NCBI GenBank assembly: GCA_035516155.1
Contig: DATJAP010000041.1
Coordinates: forward strand, 1 to 64,000
Length of the DNA stretch: 64,000 nucleotides
Direction of reading: 5' to 3'
From: JAJYKN01 sp035516155
GTDB lineage: Bacteria; Nitrospirota; UBA9217
A model generated the notes under the pieces. The model made no database searches and had not been told where the DNA came from. It saw only the letters and a list, made by a program, of their open reading frames with translations. Positions within the stretch are counted from its first letter, which is position 1. The number at the start of each line of letters is the position of its first letter. A program made the position numbers and the translations under genes. Below are positions 44,044 to 51,922 of the stretch, piece after piece.

Positions 44044-44373
44044 TCAGAGTTTTTGAAAAATTGCGTAGGATAATTTGACGAAACAAACGCCCTCCGGCAG
44101 CTTGCAGTTCCCCGCTTTTTTCTGTCCTGCTGGATTTTCCGCTAGTTTCAGGGAAGCGATTCCGGCCCTGGCCTCGGAATAGAGACGGGCAAACTCTGCG
44201 GATAGCATATCCTCGGCAGCGGTGAGCTGATTTTCGAATTTTGCGAGGGATTCACGTACTGCCGTGATGGTATTATTGTAGGCGCTGCAGGTCCGGCAGT
44301 AAGGGTCTTCCTGCCGTTGCTTGAGCATTTCATACAAATAAGCATACCCGCGAGCTTGGTTCTGGAGTGGCAT
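44044..44373 (-). CDS. Small helical protein with CxxC, unknown function
   Basis: A 109-residue protein from ATG 44373, with GGAGGAAAG directly upstream. It contains PYCRTC near residue 28 and a long helical middle (AVRESLAKFENQLTAAEDMLSAEFARLY), with two more Cys near the end (NCKLPEGVC). No signal peptide. Cys pairs and the neighbouring NifX-like gene hint at metal or redox chemistry, but no family is recognised. Confidence 0.6.
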   Translation of the reverse strand: MPLQNQARGYAYLYEMLKQRQEDPYCRTCSAYNNTITAVRESLAKFENQLTAAEDMLSAEFARLYSEARAGIASLKLAENPAGQKKAGNCKLPEGVCFVKLSYAIFQKL

Positions 44374-44497
44374 GACTTTCCTCCTTCGTACATATAATAA
44401 TATGCCGAGACGTCCAATTCCCGGTAAGCAGTGCAAATGAAAAGGATAAATTACCAGATTTTTTACAAGACCGTCAATGCTGCTCCCGGTCTGAAGG

Positions 44498-44878
44498 TCA
44501 GTGAGCGCATCCGCCGTCTTTGCTGTGGCCGCCGCAGCAGCCCTGGAGCGTCAGCTCGGGGAGGCTTTGCGACGTAAGCATGGCGATATTCTCCAGTATT
44601 GTCGTTGCCTGGGACCGATGAACCCGAATGCCCATCTGATTCAGCCTGGCGAGCGCACCGGCGCCGATTCCGCCGCCGACGATAGCGTCTACCCGCTGAT
44701 TATCGAGTGCCTTCATGGGATTGCACGCTCCATGGGAATGGTGCTGGTCCTGGTTGCTTATTGTTGCAACATCGTTTGTTCCCGTGTCGAAAACCACGAA
44801 AAACGGTGCTGAGCCGAAATGGTTGTGCACGGCGCTGTCAATCCCCTCATCTTTCTGAACCGGAAAACAGATTTTCAT
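44498..44878 (-). CDS. NifX/NifB-type dinitrogenase cofactor-binding-like protein
   Basis: A 126-residue protein from ATG 44878 (AAGGAGGAG upstream). The core MKICFPVQKDEGIDSAVHNHFGSAPFFVVFDT and VGGGIGAGALARLNQMGIRVH matches the NifX/NifB/VnfX C-terminal fold that binds FeMo-co precursors. Free-standing members occur widely in non-nitrogen-fixers and are annotated as metal- or cofactor-handling. The tail GCCGGHSKDGGCAH is rich in Cys and His and could bind metal. It is 19 bp downstream of a DUF134 regulator, a common pair. Confidence 0.85.
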   Translation of the reverse strand: MKICFPVQKDEGIDSAVHNHFGSAPFFVVFDTGTNDVATISNQDQHHSHGACNPMKALDNQRVDAIVGGGIGAGALARLNQMGIRVHRSQATTILENIAMLTSQSLPELTLQGCCGGHSKDGGCAH

Positions 44879-44897
44879 ATCGCACTCCTCCTTCGCT

Positions 44898-45179
44898 TCA
44901 TGATTCTTTATAAACGATGGCTTTGCCCCTGGCAAGGGCCGCCGCGACCTTCTTTCGCGCTGCGTTCAGTATTCTCTGGACCGTCCCCCGCGACACTCCC
45001 ATCCGGGCGCCAGCCTCCTCTTGCGTCAAATCGTCAAGGTCGCAGAGTTTCAGGGATTCAAGCTCGTCCCGGGAAAGAGTTATCTGATCAACCTTGGACA
45101 TCGGTATGCCCGCGGGTTTAAAGGCTTTGCCTTTGAATGTACAGCTGCAATACCTCGGTTTCTTACATCGTGGAGACAT
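44898..45179 (-). CDS. DUF134 (UPF0251) DNA-binding protein
   Basis: A 93-residue protein. The N-terminal part has CKKPRYCSCTF (Cys-rich) and FKPAGIPMSKV; the C-terminal half is a helix-turn-helix (LTQEEAGARMGVSRGTVQRILNAARKK). DUF134 proteins are typically encoded with NifX-like proteins and are thought to regulate them. A consensus promoter and a perfect palindrome lie just upstream (see below), fitting autoregulation. Confidence 0.85.
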   Translation of the reverse strand: MSPRCKKPRYCSCTFKGKAFKPAGIPMSKVDQITLSRDELESLKLCDLDDLTQEEAGARMGVSRGTVQRILNAARKKVAAALARGKAIVYKES

Positions 45180-45198
45180 CGTCTGTTCCTGTTGTTAT

Positions 45199-45210
45199 GT
45201 GCATATGCAC
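45199..45210. promoter_or_regulatory. Palindromic operator candidate for DUF134
   Basis: GTGCATATGCAC is a perfect 12-bp palindrome just downstream of the -10 box, covering the expected transcription start of the DUF134-NifX operon. A protein bound here would block initiation. Confidence 0.55.
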
Positions 45211-45213
45211 GCA

Positions 45214-45242
45214 ATTATAACCGAGTGTCGCTGCGTTGTCAA
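45214..45242 (-). promoter_or_regulatory. Consensus sigma-70 promoter of the DUF134-NifX operon
   Basis: On the minus strand TTGACA (45237-45242), 17-base spacer, TATAAT (45214-45219). Both boxes match the full consensus. Confidence 0.9.
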
Positions 45243-45294
45243 CGGGGGATAGGGTTCTGACAGGTCCACGAAAGCAGGGAAGGGGCGGGCCGGT

Positions 45295-47955
45295 TCATGC
45301 CAGGCTTTTGGAAACTATTTCATGCACGTCCCTGGAAAGATGCGGAGCGGCGAGGATTCTCTCGAGTTCCGCCTTCATCAATGCCTTGCGCTTCTCGTCA
45401 TACCGTTTCCACATGGTGAAAGCCGAGACGAGGCGCGCGGCAATCTGGGGGTTCAGGGGGTCGATCCCCAGGACCTGGTCAGCCAGGAACGCATAGCCCT
45501 CTCCATCGGGCGCATGAAAACGGACAGCGTTCGATGAAAATGCTCCAATAAGGGCGCGGACCTTATTTGGGTTCTTGAGGCTGAATACGGGGTCAGCCAT
45601 GAGCAACTTGACGGTATTGAGCGTGGTCGTCAGGCGCGAAAGGGCCTGGATGGAAAGCCACTTGTCCATGACGAGCGGATCGTTTTTCCACGTTTCATAG
45701 AACGAGGCCAGCGCATCGGATCGTTCGGCGCAGTCGAAGTTTGCCAGCGTTGCAAGGCTGGCCACCCGGTCAGTCATGTTCTCCGCATCCCGGTATTGCT
45801 CCATGCAGAGTTTCCGGATGCCCGGTTCGTCCAGCTCCATGAGGTAGGCAAGGCAGATGTTTTTGAGACTCCTCCGACCGATCGATGTCTGGTCCACGCG
45901 GTAGGGTCCCGTGTCCTGATTGGTGTAATAGACGGCGAGAAACGTCTCTTTCAGCTCCGTTGCTAGCGTCTTCTGCACGAACCTCCGGGCTTCGAAGATC
46001 GCTGTTGGATCGATCAAGTGCATGAAATCGGCCAGATAGGTCTCGGCGGGAAGAGAGAGGGCGACGGTTTGGAACGCCTTGTCGGGCATTCCGCTTTCCA
46101 GCGTCTTGTTGAAAGCGCAGACGAAGTTGCGGTCGAGCTTGAGCGTTTTGCCGTGTTGATAATCTTTTATGAGGTCCAGGAGGAGATTCACGGCAAGCTG
46201 TTGCCCCGCGTCCCAGCGGTTAAACTCGTCGGAGTCATTCGCCATGAGAAACAGGCGTTCATCATCGGTCAGGTCGAACTTAACTTTTACGGGCGCTGAA
46301 AAATGGCGCAGTATGGATGGCACCGGTTTTTCCGGAACGCCGGAAAAAACGAAGGTTTCCTCCTCTTTCCTGAGGTGAAGTACGATCGTGCCGCTGTCTT
46401 CCTGTTGGTCGCTCTCTTTGCCGAGCGTGAGCGGCATATCCCGACCGTAGCCATCGAGCAGTCCTACGGAAACAGGAATATGAAAAGGCTGCTTTACAGG
46501 CTGGCCCGGTGTGGGAGGGCAGCTCTGCTTAATTGTAAGCGCGTAGGTCTTTGCCTTTGCATTGTATGCCCGCGTCACCTGCAATTCCGGGGTGCCTGCC
46601 TGAGTATACCAGCGCTGAAATTGTCCGAGGTCGGTGTTTGTTGCGTCTTCCATTGCCTTCAGGAAGTCGTCGATTGTGACAGCCTGGCCGTCATGCCGCG
46701 AAAAGTAGAGGTCCGTGCCCTTCCTGAAACCCGCAGGGCCCAGAATAGTCCTCAACATGCGGATCAGTTCAGCGCCTTTGTTATAAACCGTGACGGTATA
46801 GAAATTGTTGATCTCGACATACGAGTCCGGTCTGACCGGGTGGGCCATGGGGCTTGCGTCTTCGCGGAACTGGTGCGTGCGCAGCACATTCACATCGCTG
46901 ATGCGCTTCACCCCGGGAGAGGTCATGTCCTCCATGAAGTGCTGGTCGCGGAAAACGGTGAAGCCCTCTTTGAGTGAGAGCTGAAACCAATCCCTGCAGG
47001 TCACGCGGTCGCCCGACCAGTTGTGAAAGTACTCGTGCCCCACGACACCCATGATACCCTGAAAATCCGCGTCTGTGGCTGTCTCGGGTTTGGCAAGCAC
47101 GTATTTTGAATTGAAAATGTTCAATCCTTTGTTCTCCATGGCCCCCATATTGAAATCGTCAACAGCCACGATCATGAAAGTGTCGAGGTCGTACTCCCTC
47201 CCATAGGTTTCCTCATCCCACTTCATAGCCAGCTTGAGAGACTCCATGGCATATGCGCACTTGTCCCTGTTGTGTTGCTGCACATATATACTCAGGTCCA
47301 CCTTTCTTCCGCTCATCGTGACGAAGGTGTCACGAATGCGCGCGAGGTCGCCGGCCACGAGGGCAAACAGGTAGGCCGGCTTGGGGAAGGGGTCATGCCA
47401 TTTGGCGAAATGCCTCCCGTCCTTGAGCTTGCCGGATCCGGTGAGATTCCCGTTGGAGAGCAGGACGGGATACTTCGCCTGATCTCCAACAATTGTGGTG
47501 AAGAACCTTGCCATGACGTCAGGCCGGTCAGGGTAGAAGGTGATCTTCCGGAAACCTTCCGCTTCGCACTGAGTGCAGAAATTGCCGCCCGAGAGATAGA
47601 GCCCGGAAAGTTCGCTATTCGCCGAGGGATCGATTTCGGTCTCAATCTCGAGCACAAAACGGTTCGGCACAGGGAGGAGCGTAAGGGAGTGATCATCAAT
47701 CTTGAATTCGTGTTCCGCGAGGGGCTGGCCGTCGAGTTTTATGGTCTTCAACACGAGGTCTCTGCCATTCAATACAAAGGGGTGAATCCCCTCACCTTTG
47801 TCGTGGTTGCAGACGACTGTAAACAGTGATTTAACGGTCGTCCGTTTCTCATCAAGATCAAATTCCAGATTCACGGTTTCGATGAGATAATCGGGCGGGC
47901 GATAATCCTTGAGATGGATCGTCTTGTGTTTTTCCACGTCTCGGCGTTCCTGCAT
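45295..47955 (-). CDS. pepN: Aminopeptidase N (M1 family)
   Basis: An 886-residue zinc metallopeptidase. The exopeptidase motif is GAMENKGLNIF and the zinc site is HEYFHNWSGDRVTCRD, with the third ligand Glu in SLKEGF. The C-terminal helical domain is full length. It removes N-terminal residues from peptides in the cytoplasm. The length matches PepN of Gram-negative bacteria. AGGTGA precedes ATG 47955. Confidence 0.95.
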   Translation of the reverse strand: MQERRDVEKHKTIHLKDYRPPDYLIETVNLEFDLDEKRTTVKSLFTVVCNHDKGEGIHPFVLNGRDLVLKTIKLDGQPLAEHEFKIDDHSLTLLPVPNRFVLEIETEIDPSANSELSGLYLSGGNFCTQCEAEGFRKITFYPDRPDVMARFFTTIVGDQAKYPVLLSNGNLTGSGKLKDGRHFAKWHDPFPKPAYLFALVAGDLARIRDTFVTMSGRKVDLSIYVQQHNRDKCAYAMESLKLAMKWDEETYGREYDLDTFMIVAVDDFNMGAMENKGLNIFNSKYVLAKPETATDADFQGIMGVVGHEYFHNWSGDRVTCRDWFQLSLKEGFTVFRDQHFMEDMTSPGVKRISDVNVLRTHQFREDASPMAHPVRPDSYVEINNFYTVTVYNKGAELIRMLRTILGPAGFRKGTDLYFSRHDGQAVTIDDFLKAMEDATNTDLGQFQRWYTQAGTPELQVTRAYNAKAKTYALTIKQSCPPTPGQPVKQPFHIPVSVGLLDGYGRDMPLTLGKESDQQEDSGTIVLHLRKEEETFVFSGVPEKPVPSILRHFSAPVKVKFDLTDDERLFLMANDSDEFNRWDAGQQLAVNLLLDLIKDYQHGKTLKLDRNFVCAFNKTLESGMPDKAFQTVALSLPAETYLADFMHLIDPTAIFEARRFVQKTLATELKETFLAVYYTNQDTGPYRVDQTSIGRRSLKNICLAYLMELDEPGIRKLCMEQYRDAENMTDRVASLATLANFDCAERSDALASFYETWKNDPLVMDKWLSIQALSRLTTTLNTVKLLMADPVFSLKNPNKVRALIGAFSSNAVRFHAPDGEGYAFLADQVLGIDPLNPQIAARLVSAFTMWKRYDEKRKALMKAELERILAAPHLSRDVHEIVSKSLA

Positions 47956-48403
47956 GGCATCACCTGGGGAATTAAATATGTTATTTCGCTTCAGTCAGTG
48001 TCCGTACTGCATGAATAAGTATCGTTCAATTCTGCGGCAAAGCTGACGCTTGCAGTTCTAGTTATTTAGCTTGGATTGTGTATCATTATATCAGAACTGC
48101 AGGCAGGTAGGGAAAAGTTTCAAACGAAGGAATGAAGGTTAACCATGAGCGATCAGGAATATCGACGCCGAAAAATAATTTCGGCGGGCGGTCCTTTTTC
48201 CAAATGAAGGGGAATCGCCTCATACCGATAAATTATTCGAGAATGATAATTACGACCTTTCTGAAATAGCCGTATTTATCATACGGCCCCTCTAGCCCAT
48301 CTCTTTCGGGCGGGGATTAATGTCAAGCTTCTTCTCTAACCCCGGCTTGCTGGAAGTTGATCGGTGCTCTCCAGACGAAGAAGGGTCAATGCTTTTAAGA
48401 AAT
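47956..48403. other. Intergenic, no gene seen
   Basis: Between pepN and the receiver gene, which are both leftward. It contains a hairpin GCCGAAA/TTTCGGC at about 48170-48190 without a proper T run. No coding remnant is recognisable. Confidence 0.4.
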
Positions 48404-48829
48404 TTAAAGCAGTAACGCACGGATTGTTTCGAGCAGGTGGTCGTAGTCCACGGGCTTGTCGAAAAAATAATTACCCTGCGTTTCAAGTTCTAGAACCGTG
48501 CTAGTGTCGGCATAAGCGCTTATCACGATTACCGGCACGGAGGGCAGCATCTCGTTCACCCGGTGCGTCAGCTCCAATCCTCCCATGACGGGCATGCGAA
48601 GGTCGGTGATGAGCAGATCCATGCTGACATCGTTGAGCACCGCGGCGGCCTGATATCCGTTTTCCGCGGTGTATACTGTGAGCCCTTCCTCCACGCTCAT
48701 GAGACCCTCTGCAAGGGCAGACGAAAAGACCCTGTCGTCGTCGACGATCAGAATGGTCTTCCTCTTTCCCTGGGTGGGAGCCGGCGTCTCCGGCTTTGCG
48801 ATGGTTGCTGTATTCCCCTCATAACTCAT
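48404..48829 (-). CDS. Single-domain response regulator
   Basis: A 141-residue protein that is a receiver only: TILIVDDDRVFSSALAEGL, the phospho-acceptor in LLITDLRMPVMGG, ITIS-type switch VIVISAYAD and a Lys in YFFDKPVD. About 22 extra residues precede the domain. It lies 85 bp downstream of the RpoS-like gene. It may relay phosphate from the hybrid kinase nearby. Confidence 0.85.
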   Translation of the reverse strand: MSYEGNTATIAKPETPAPTQGKRKTILIVDDDRVFSSALAEGLMSVEEGLTVYTAENGYQAAAVLNDVSMDLLITDLRMPVMGGLELTHRVNEMLPSVPVIVISAYADTSTVLELETQGNYFFDKPVDYDHLLETIRALLL

Positions 48830-48913
48830 GGCTCACCATCCCGATTTTCGTCTCCCCTTGCCCCATACCTGGTGACCCCCGGGGTTGGGATCACGTCCCG
48901 GTCCCGCAGCGTT

Positions 48914-49915
48914 TTACATCATATCGCTCAGATCGATGTTCTTCGACCGCGTGTAGTTCCGGAGCTTCCGGATCGCCTGGTTCTCTATCTGCCTCACCCG
49001 CTCACGAGTGATGCCAAACTGCTTTCCGATACTGTCGAGGGTACGCTGGGCCGTGTGGTTCAAGCCGTATCGCATCTCGATGACGCTGCGCTCCGTGGCG
49101 GGGAGCCCGGAAACCCACTCGCCGAGATACTGGCGACGAAGACGTTCATCGCTCGTTGCGGAAGGCGCCGGCGTGTTCTCGTCGCTCAGCACGTCCTTGA
49201 GCGTTTCGTCTCCTTCACCGCTGATGAGCATGTCCAGCGAATAAGTCTCCCGTGTGACCTGAGAGAGTGCCCGCACGCGGTTGAGGCTGATCTTCATTTT
49301 TTTTGCCACTTCTTCATTGTAGGGCTCCCGTCCCAGCTCCTGTGTTAATTTCCGGATCGTCCGGGTATAGGCATTGGCCAGTTCCGCCACATGAACCGGA
49401 AGGCGTATTATGCGAACCTGGTTGGCGATGGCCCGTTCTATGGACTGTCGGATCCACCACGACGCATAAGTGCTGAACCTGAAACCCCGTTCATACTGGA
49501 ACTTCTCGACGGCCCTGATGAGACCGAGGTTTCCCTCCTCGATGATGTCGGAGAAAGGGAGGCCCCGGTTGATATAACGCTTGCCTATGGATACAACGAG
49601 ACGCAGATTCGACTGGATCATCTTGCTGCGTGCTTCCTGGTCTCCTTCCTGAACCCGTTTTGCCAGAGCCTGCTCTTCCGGAAAGGTGAGCAGGGGCGTT
49701 TTCCGTATATCTTGAAGGTATAGTTTTACCGTGTCCAGGTCCGTTTCCGGTGCTCCGACGCGTTTGCGCTTTGCCAAGAACGGTATGTCTTGCCCGTGGC
49801 CTTCTTCCATGGATACTTCGGAGACCTCGTGCTCGTTTTCATTGTCCCAGGCTTCGTCCATGAACTGGTCCTGTGCCGCTTCGTCGTTGAATGCTACTGC
49901 TGCACTCGTTCTCAT
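48914..49915 (-). CDS. rpoS: Sigma-70 family sigma factor, RpoS/RpoD-like
   Basis: About 333 residues from ATG 49915, preceded by AAGGGGGT; an ATG at 49930 is open but lacks a site. Region 1.2 (DTVKLYLQDIRKTPLL), region 2 (NLRLVVSIGKRYINRGLPFSDIIEEGNLGLIRAVEKF, then RFSTYASWWIRQSI), region 3 and region 4 (RTLDSIGKQFGITRERVRQIENQAI) are all present. The length and the short acidic N-terminus fit the RpoS-like group 2 rather than RpoD. The symbol is by similarity only. It is followed by a receiver gene. Confidence 0.85.
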   Translation of the reverse strand: MRTSAAVAFNDEAAQDQFMDEAWDNENEHEVSEVSMEEGHGQDIPFLAKRKRVGAPETDLDTVKLYLQDIRKTPLLTFPEEQALAKRVQEGDQEARSKMIQSNLRLVVSIGKRYINRGLPFSDIIEEGNLGLIRAVEKFQYERGFRFSTYASWWIRQSIERAIANQVRIIRLPVHVAELANAYTRTIRKLTQELGREPYNEEVAKKMKISLNRVRALSQVTRETYSLDMLISGEGDETLKDVLSDENTPAPSATSDERLRRQYLGEWVSGLPATERSVIEMRYGLNHTAQRTLDSIGKQFGITRERVRQIENQAIRKLRNYTRSKNIDLSDMM

Positions 49916-49926
49916 ACTGACCCCCT

Positions 49927-50343
49927 TCATGATGATATCTCACTGCGTTTCCCGTGAGGCGGAAAAGGTCCACTTGTCAGCTGATAATTCCTCGTAGCGC
50001 TTTTATCACCTTTGTTTCCAGGATGGCCGCTATCTTTTCTGTTCATTTTCCTCAGGGACAGAACGGATTCCGCGATGCCGCTCGGATCCACTAGCCTCCT
50101 GGTATCGTCCGCGGAAGTCAGACCATTCAGACGCTGGTCAATGTTCATACGGGCCAGTGACGCTGTGAGGATAACCGGCAACTCCGGATGACGCAGCCGC
50201 ATCCATTGAAGAAAATCATAACCTTTCCCGTCCTGTATCATAATATCCACGGCCGCGTCCATCCTTGCCGTTTTCACTATCTTGAACGTTTTTTCCGCCA
50301 CGTTTACCATAATAACCATCAGCTTCTCTGAACACAAACGCAA
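49927..50343 (-). CDS. Degenerate receiver-like protein
   Basis: A frame of 138 codons whose middle reads like part of a receiver: MIQDGKGYDFLQWMRLRHPELPVILTASLA. The acidic pocket at the N-terminus is missing and the loop after the phospho-acceptor (usually DxxMPxMDG) is shortened to DGKGYDF. The true start may be at 50319. It lies directly upstream of the sigma factor, ending 12 bp before its ATG. It may be a pseudo-receiver that acts without phosphorylation or a decaying gene. Confidence 0.55.
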   Translation of the reverse strand: MRLCSEKLMVIMVNVAEKTFKIVKTARMDAAVDIMIQDGKGYDFLQWMRLRHPELPVILTASLARMNIDQRLNGLTSADDTRRLVDPSGIAESVLSLRKMNRKDSGHPGNKGDKSATRNYQLTSGPFPPHGKRSEISS

Positions 50344-50566
50344 GTTTTCAGTACATTCGCGAAGAAAGAATGTTTCGATGCTTATAGTAACTAGACATCT
50401 AGCTCATTATTCGAATCCCCACCCATTGGGAAGAGCAAAGAAGATGCCAAAAAAAAATGACAAGAAAAAAGTAAAAATATTATACTTATCAACTGGTTAT
50501 TTTTGATGGGGAAAAAGGATAGAAATGGTCATCTATTCTGACTAGTTCATTTTGAACGGGGAGGGG

Positions 50567-51922
50567 TCATTTTAGGCTGTATTCTTTTATCTTTCTTTTA
50601 AGGGTAGACAGGGAGATTCCAAGGGCTTTAGCGCTCTGGGTAAGGTTGCCGTTAAGTAAGATCAGAGCGTTATGGATAAGTTCCTGTTCCGCTTGGGCTA
50701 GTTTTTTGATTTCTCGTGATGAAGGCTGATTCTGCGCCATGGACTGAGACCCAGCGGAAGTTCTCTGGATCAACTGGGAGGGGGTGAGGGCGGAGTTCTT
50801 CTGCAGAAACAGCGCCCGTTCCAGGATATTTCGGAGTTCGCGCACATTGCCCGGCCAGTCGTACTCCTTGAGTTTGTCGATTTCGGCCTCCGGCAGTTCA
50901 ACGGCCCGTCCTCCGGCGATCTGGGCGAGGAGATAGGAGCAAAGCGCAGGAATGTCCTCCCTGTGTTCGCGCAGCGGGGGAACATGAATGCGGACTACGC
51001 TCAGACGAAAGTAGAGGTCCTTGCGAAAGGTTTTACCCAAGACGCTTTCCAGTTCGGCATTCGTCGCGGCTATGATGCGGACGCTAACCGGGGTAACCGC
51101 GGTACTGCCGATACGGCGCACCATTTTGTCCTCGAGCACGCTCAGGAGCTTTGTCTGCAGATGCAGAGGCATGTCACCGATTTCGTCGAGGAACACAGTC
51201 CCGCCGTCAGCGATTTCGAAGAGCCCTTTTTTTGTTCCTGTTGCGCCAGTAAAGGCCCCTTTTTCGTAGCCGAAGAGTTCCGCCTCGATCAGATTGTCCG
51301 GCAAGGCTGCGCAGTTGATGCTGATGAAGGCCGATCGGGCGAAAGCGCTTTTGTAGTGGATGGTTTTTGCAACCAGGTTCTTACCCGTGCCGGTCTCGCC
51401 GGTGATCAGAACCGGGCCGTCCATGGCCGCGGCCATGTCCACGAGGCGCACGACTTCTCCGAAGGCGCCATTGTTCCCCACAATTACTGAGGCTTCGCGC
51501 TCCTTGTCGCGGGCGTAGTTCTGTATCTGTTCAACCCGTTCCAAGTCAAGCGTACGTAGGGTGTTTTCAATAGTGAGCCTGAGTTCCTCGATATCGAAGG
51601 GCTTGGATAGATAATCATGGGCTCCGAGGCGGACCGCCGTCACGGCGTTCTCGAAGCTCGGATAGGCGGTGATGAAGATGATCTTGGTCTGGTCGTTCTT
51701 TTCAAGGATTGCTGGCGCCAAGGCGTGACCTTCGCCGTCTGGCAGTTTCTGGTCCAGGAGCACCACATCCACCTTCCGCGAGGAGCAGACCGCAAGCCCC
51801 TCGGCGCCCGTATGGGCCGCAAGGACCTCGAGTCGTTCGTTTTCGAGGTAGTCGCGAACAGTGTTGCAGAATACTTTTTCGTCGTCGATGATGAGGAGTG
51901 TTTTCCTGCTACTAAGCTGCAT
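50567..51922 (-). CDS. NtrC-family sigma-54-dependent response regulator
   Basis: About 451 residues from ATG 51922, preceded by GGAGGG and overlapping the hybrid kinase stop by 11 bp. The receiver shows LLIIDDEKVFC, the acceptor in VVLLDQKLPDG and YLSKPFD. The AAA+ domain has Walker A GETGTGKN, GAFTGA (EKGAFTGATGTKKG) and FLDEIGDMPLHLQ. A Fis-type helix-turn-helix (NLTQSAKALGISLSTLKRKI) ends the protein. It is the likely partner of the upstream hybrid kinase. Confidence 0.95.
   Translation of the reverse strand: MQLSSRKTLLIIDDEKVFCNTVRDYLENERLEVLAAHTGAEGLAVCSSRKVDVVLLDQKLPDGEGHALAPAILEKNDQTKIIFITAYPSFENAVTAVRLGAHDYLSKPFDIEELRLTIENTLRTLDLERVEQIQNYARDKEREASVIVGNNGAFGEVVRLVDMAAAMDGPVLITGETGTGKNLVAKTIHYKSAFARSAFISINCAALPDNLIEAELFGYEKGAFTGATGTKKGLFEIADGGTVFLDEIGDMPLHLQTKLLSVLEDKMVRRIGSTAVTPVSVRIIAATNAELESVLGKTFRKDLYFRLSVVRIHVPPLREHREDIPALCSYLLAQIAGGRAVELPEAEIDKLKEYDWPGNVRELRNILERALFLQKNSALTPSQLIQRTSAGSQSMAQNQPSSREIKKLAQAEQELIHNALILLNGNLTQSAKALGISLSTLKRKIKEYSLK

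Noticed and set aside
48170..48200. Hairpin GCCGAAA/TTTCGGC as terminator
   Set aside because: No T run directly after the stem in either direction.
50405..50435. ATTCGAATCCCCACCC as a possible tRNA T-loop
   Set aside because: No matching T-stem, acceptor stem or anticodon arm upstream.
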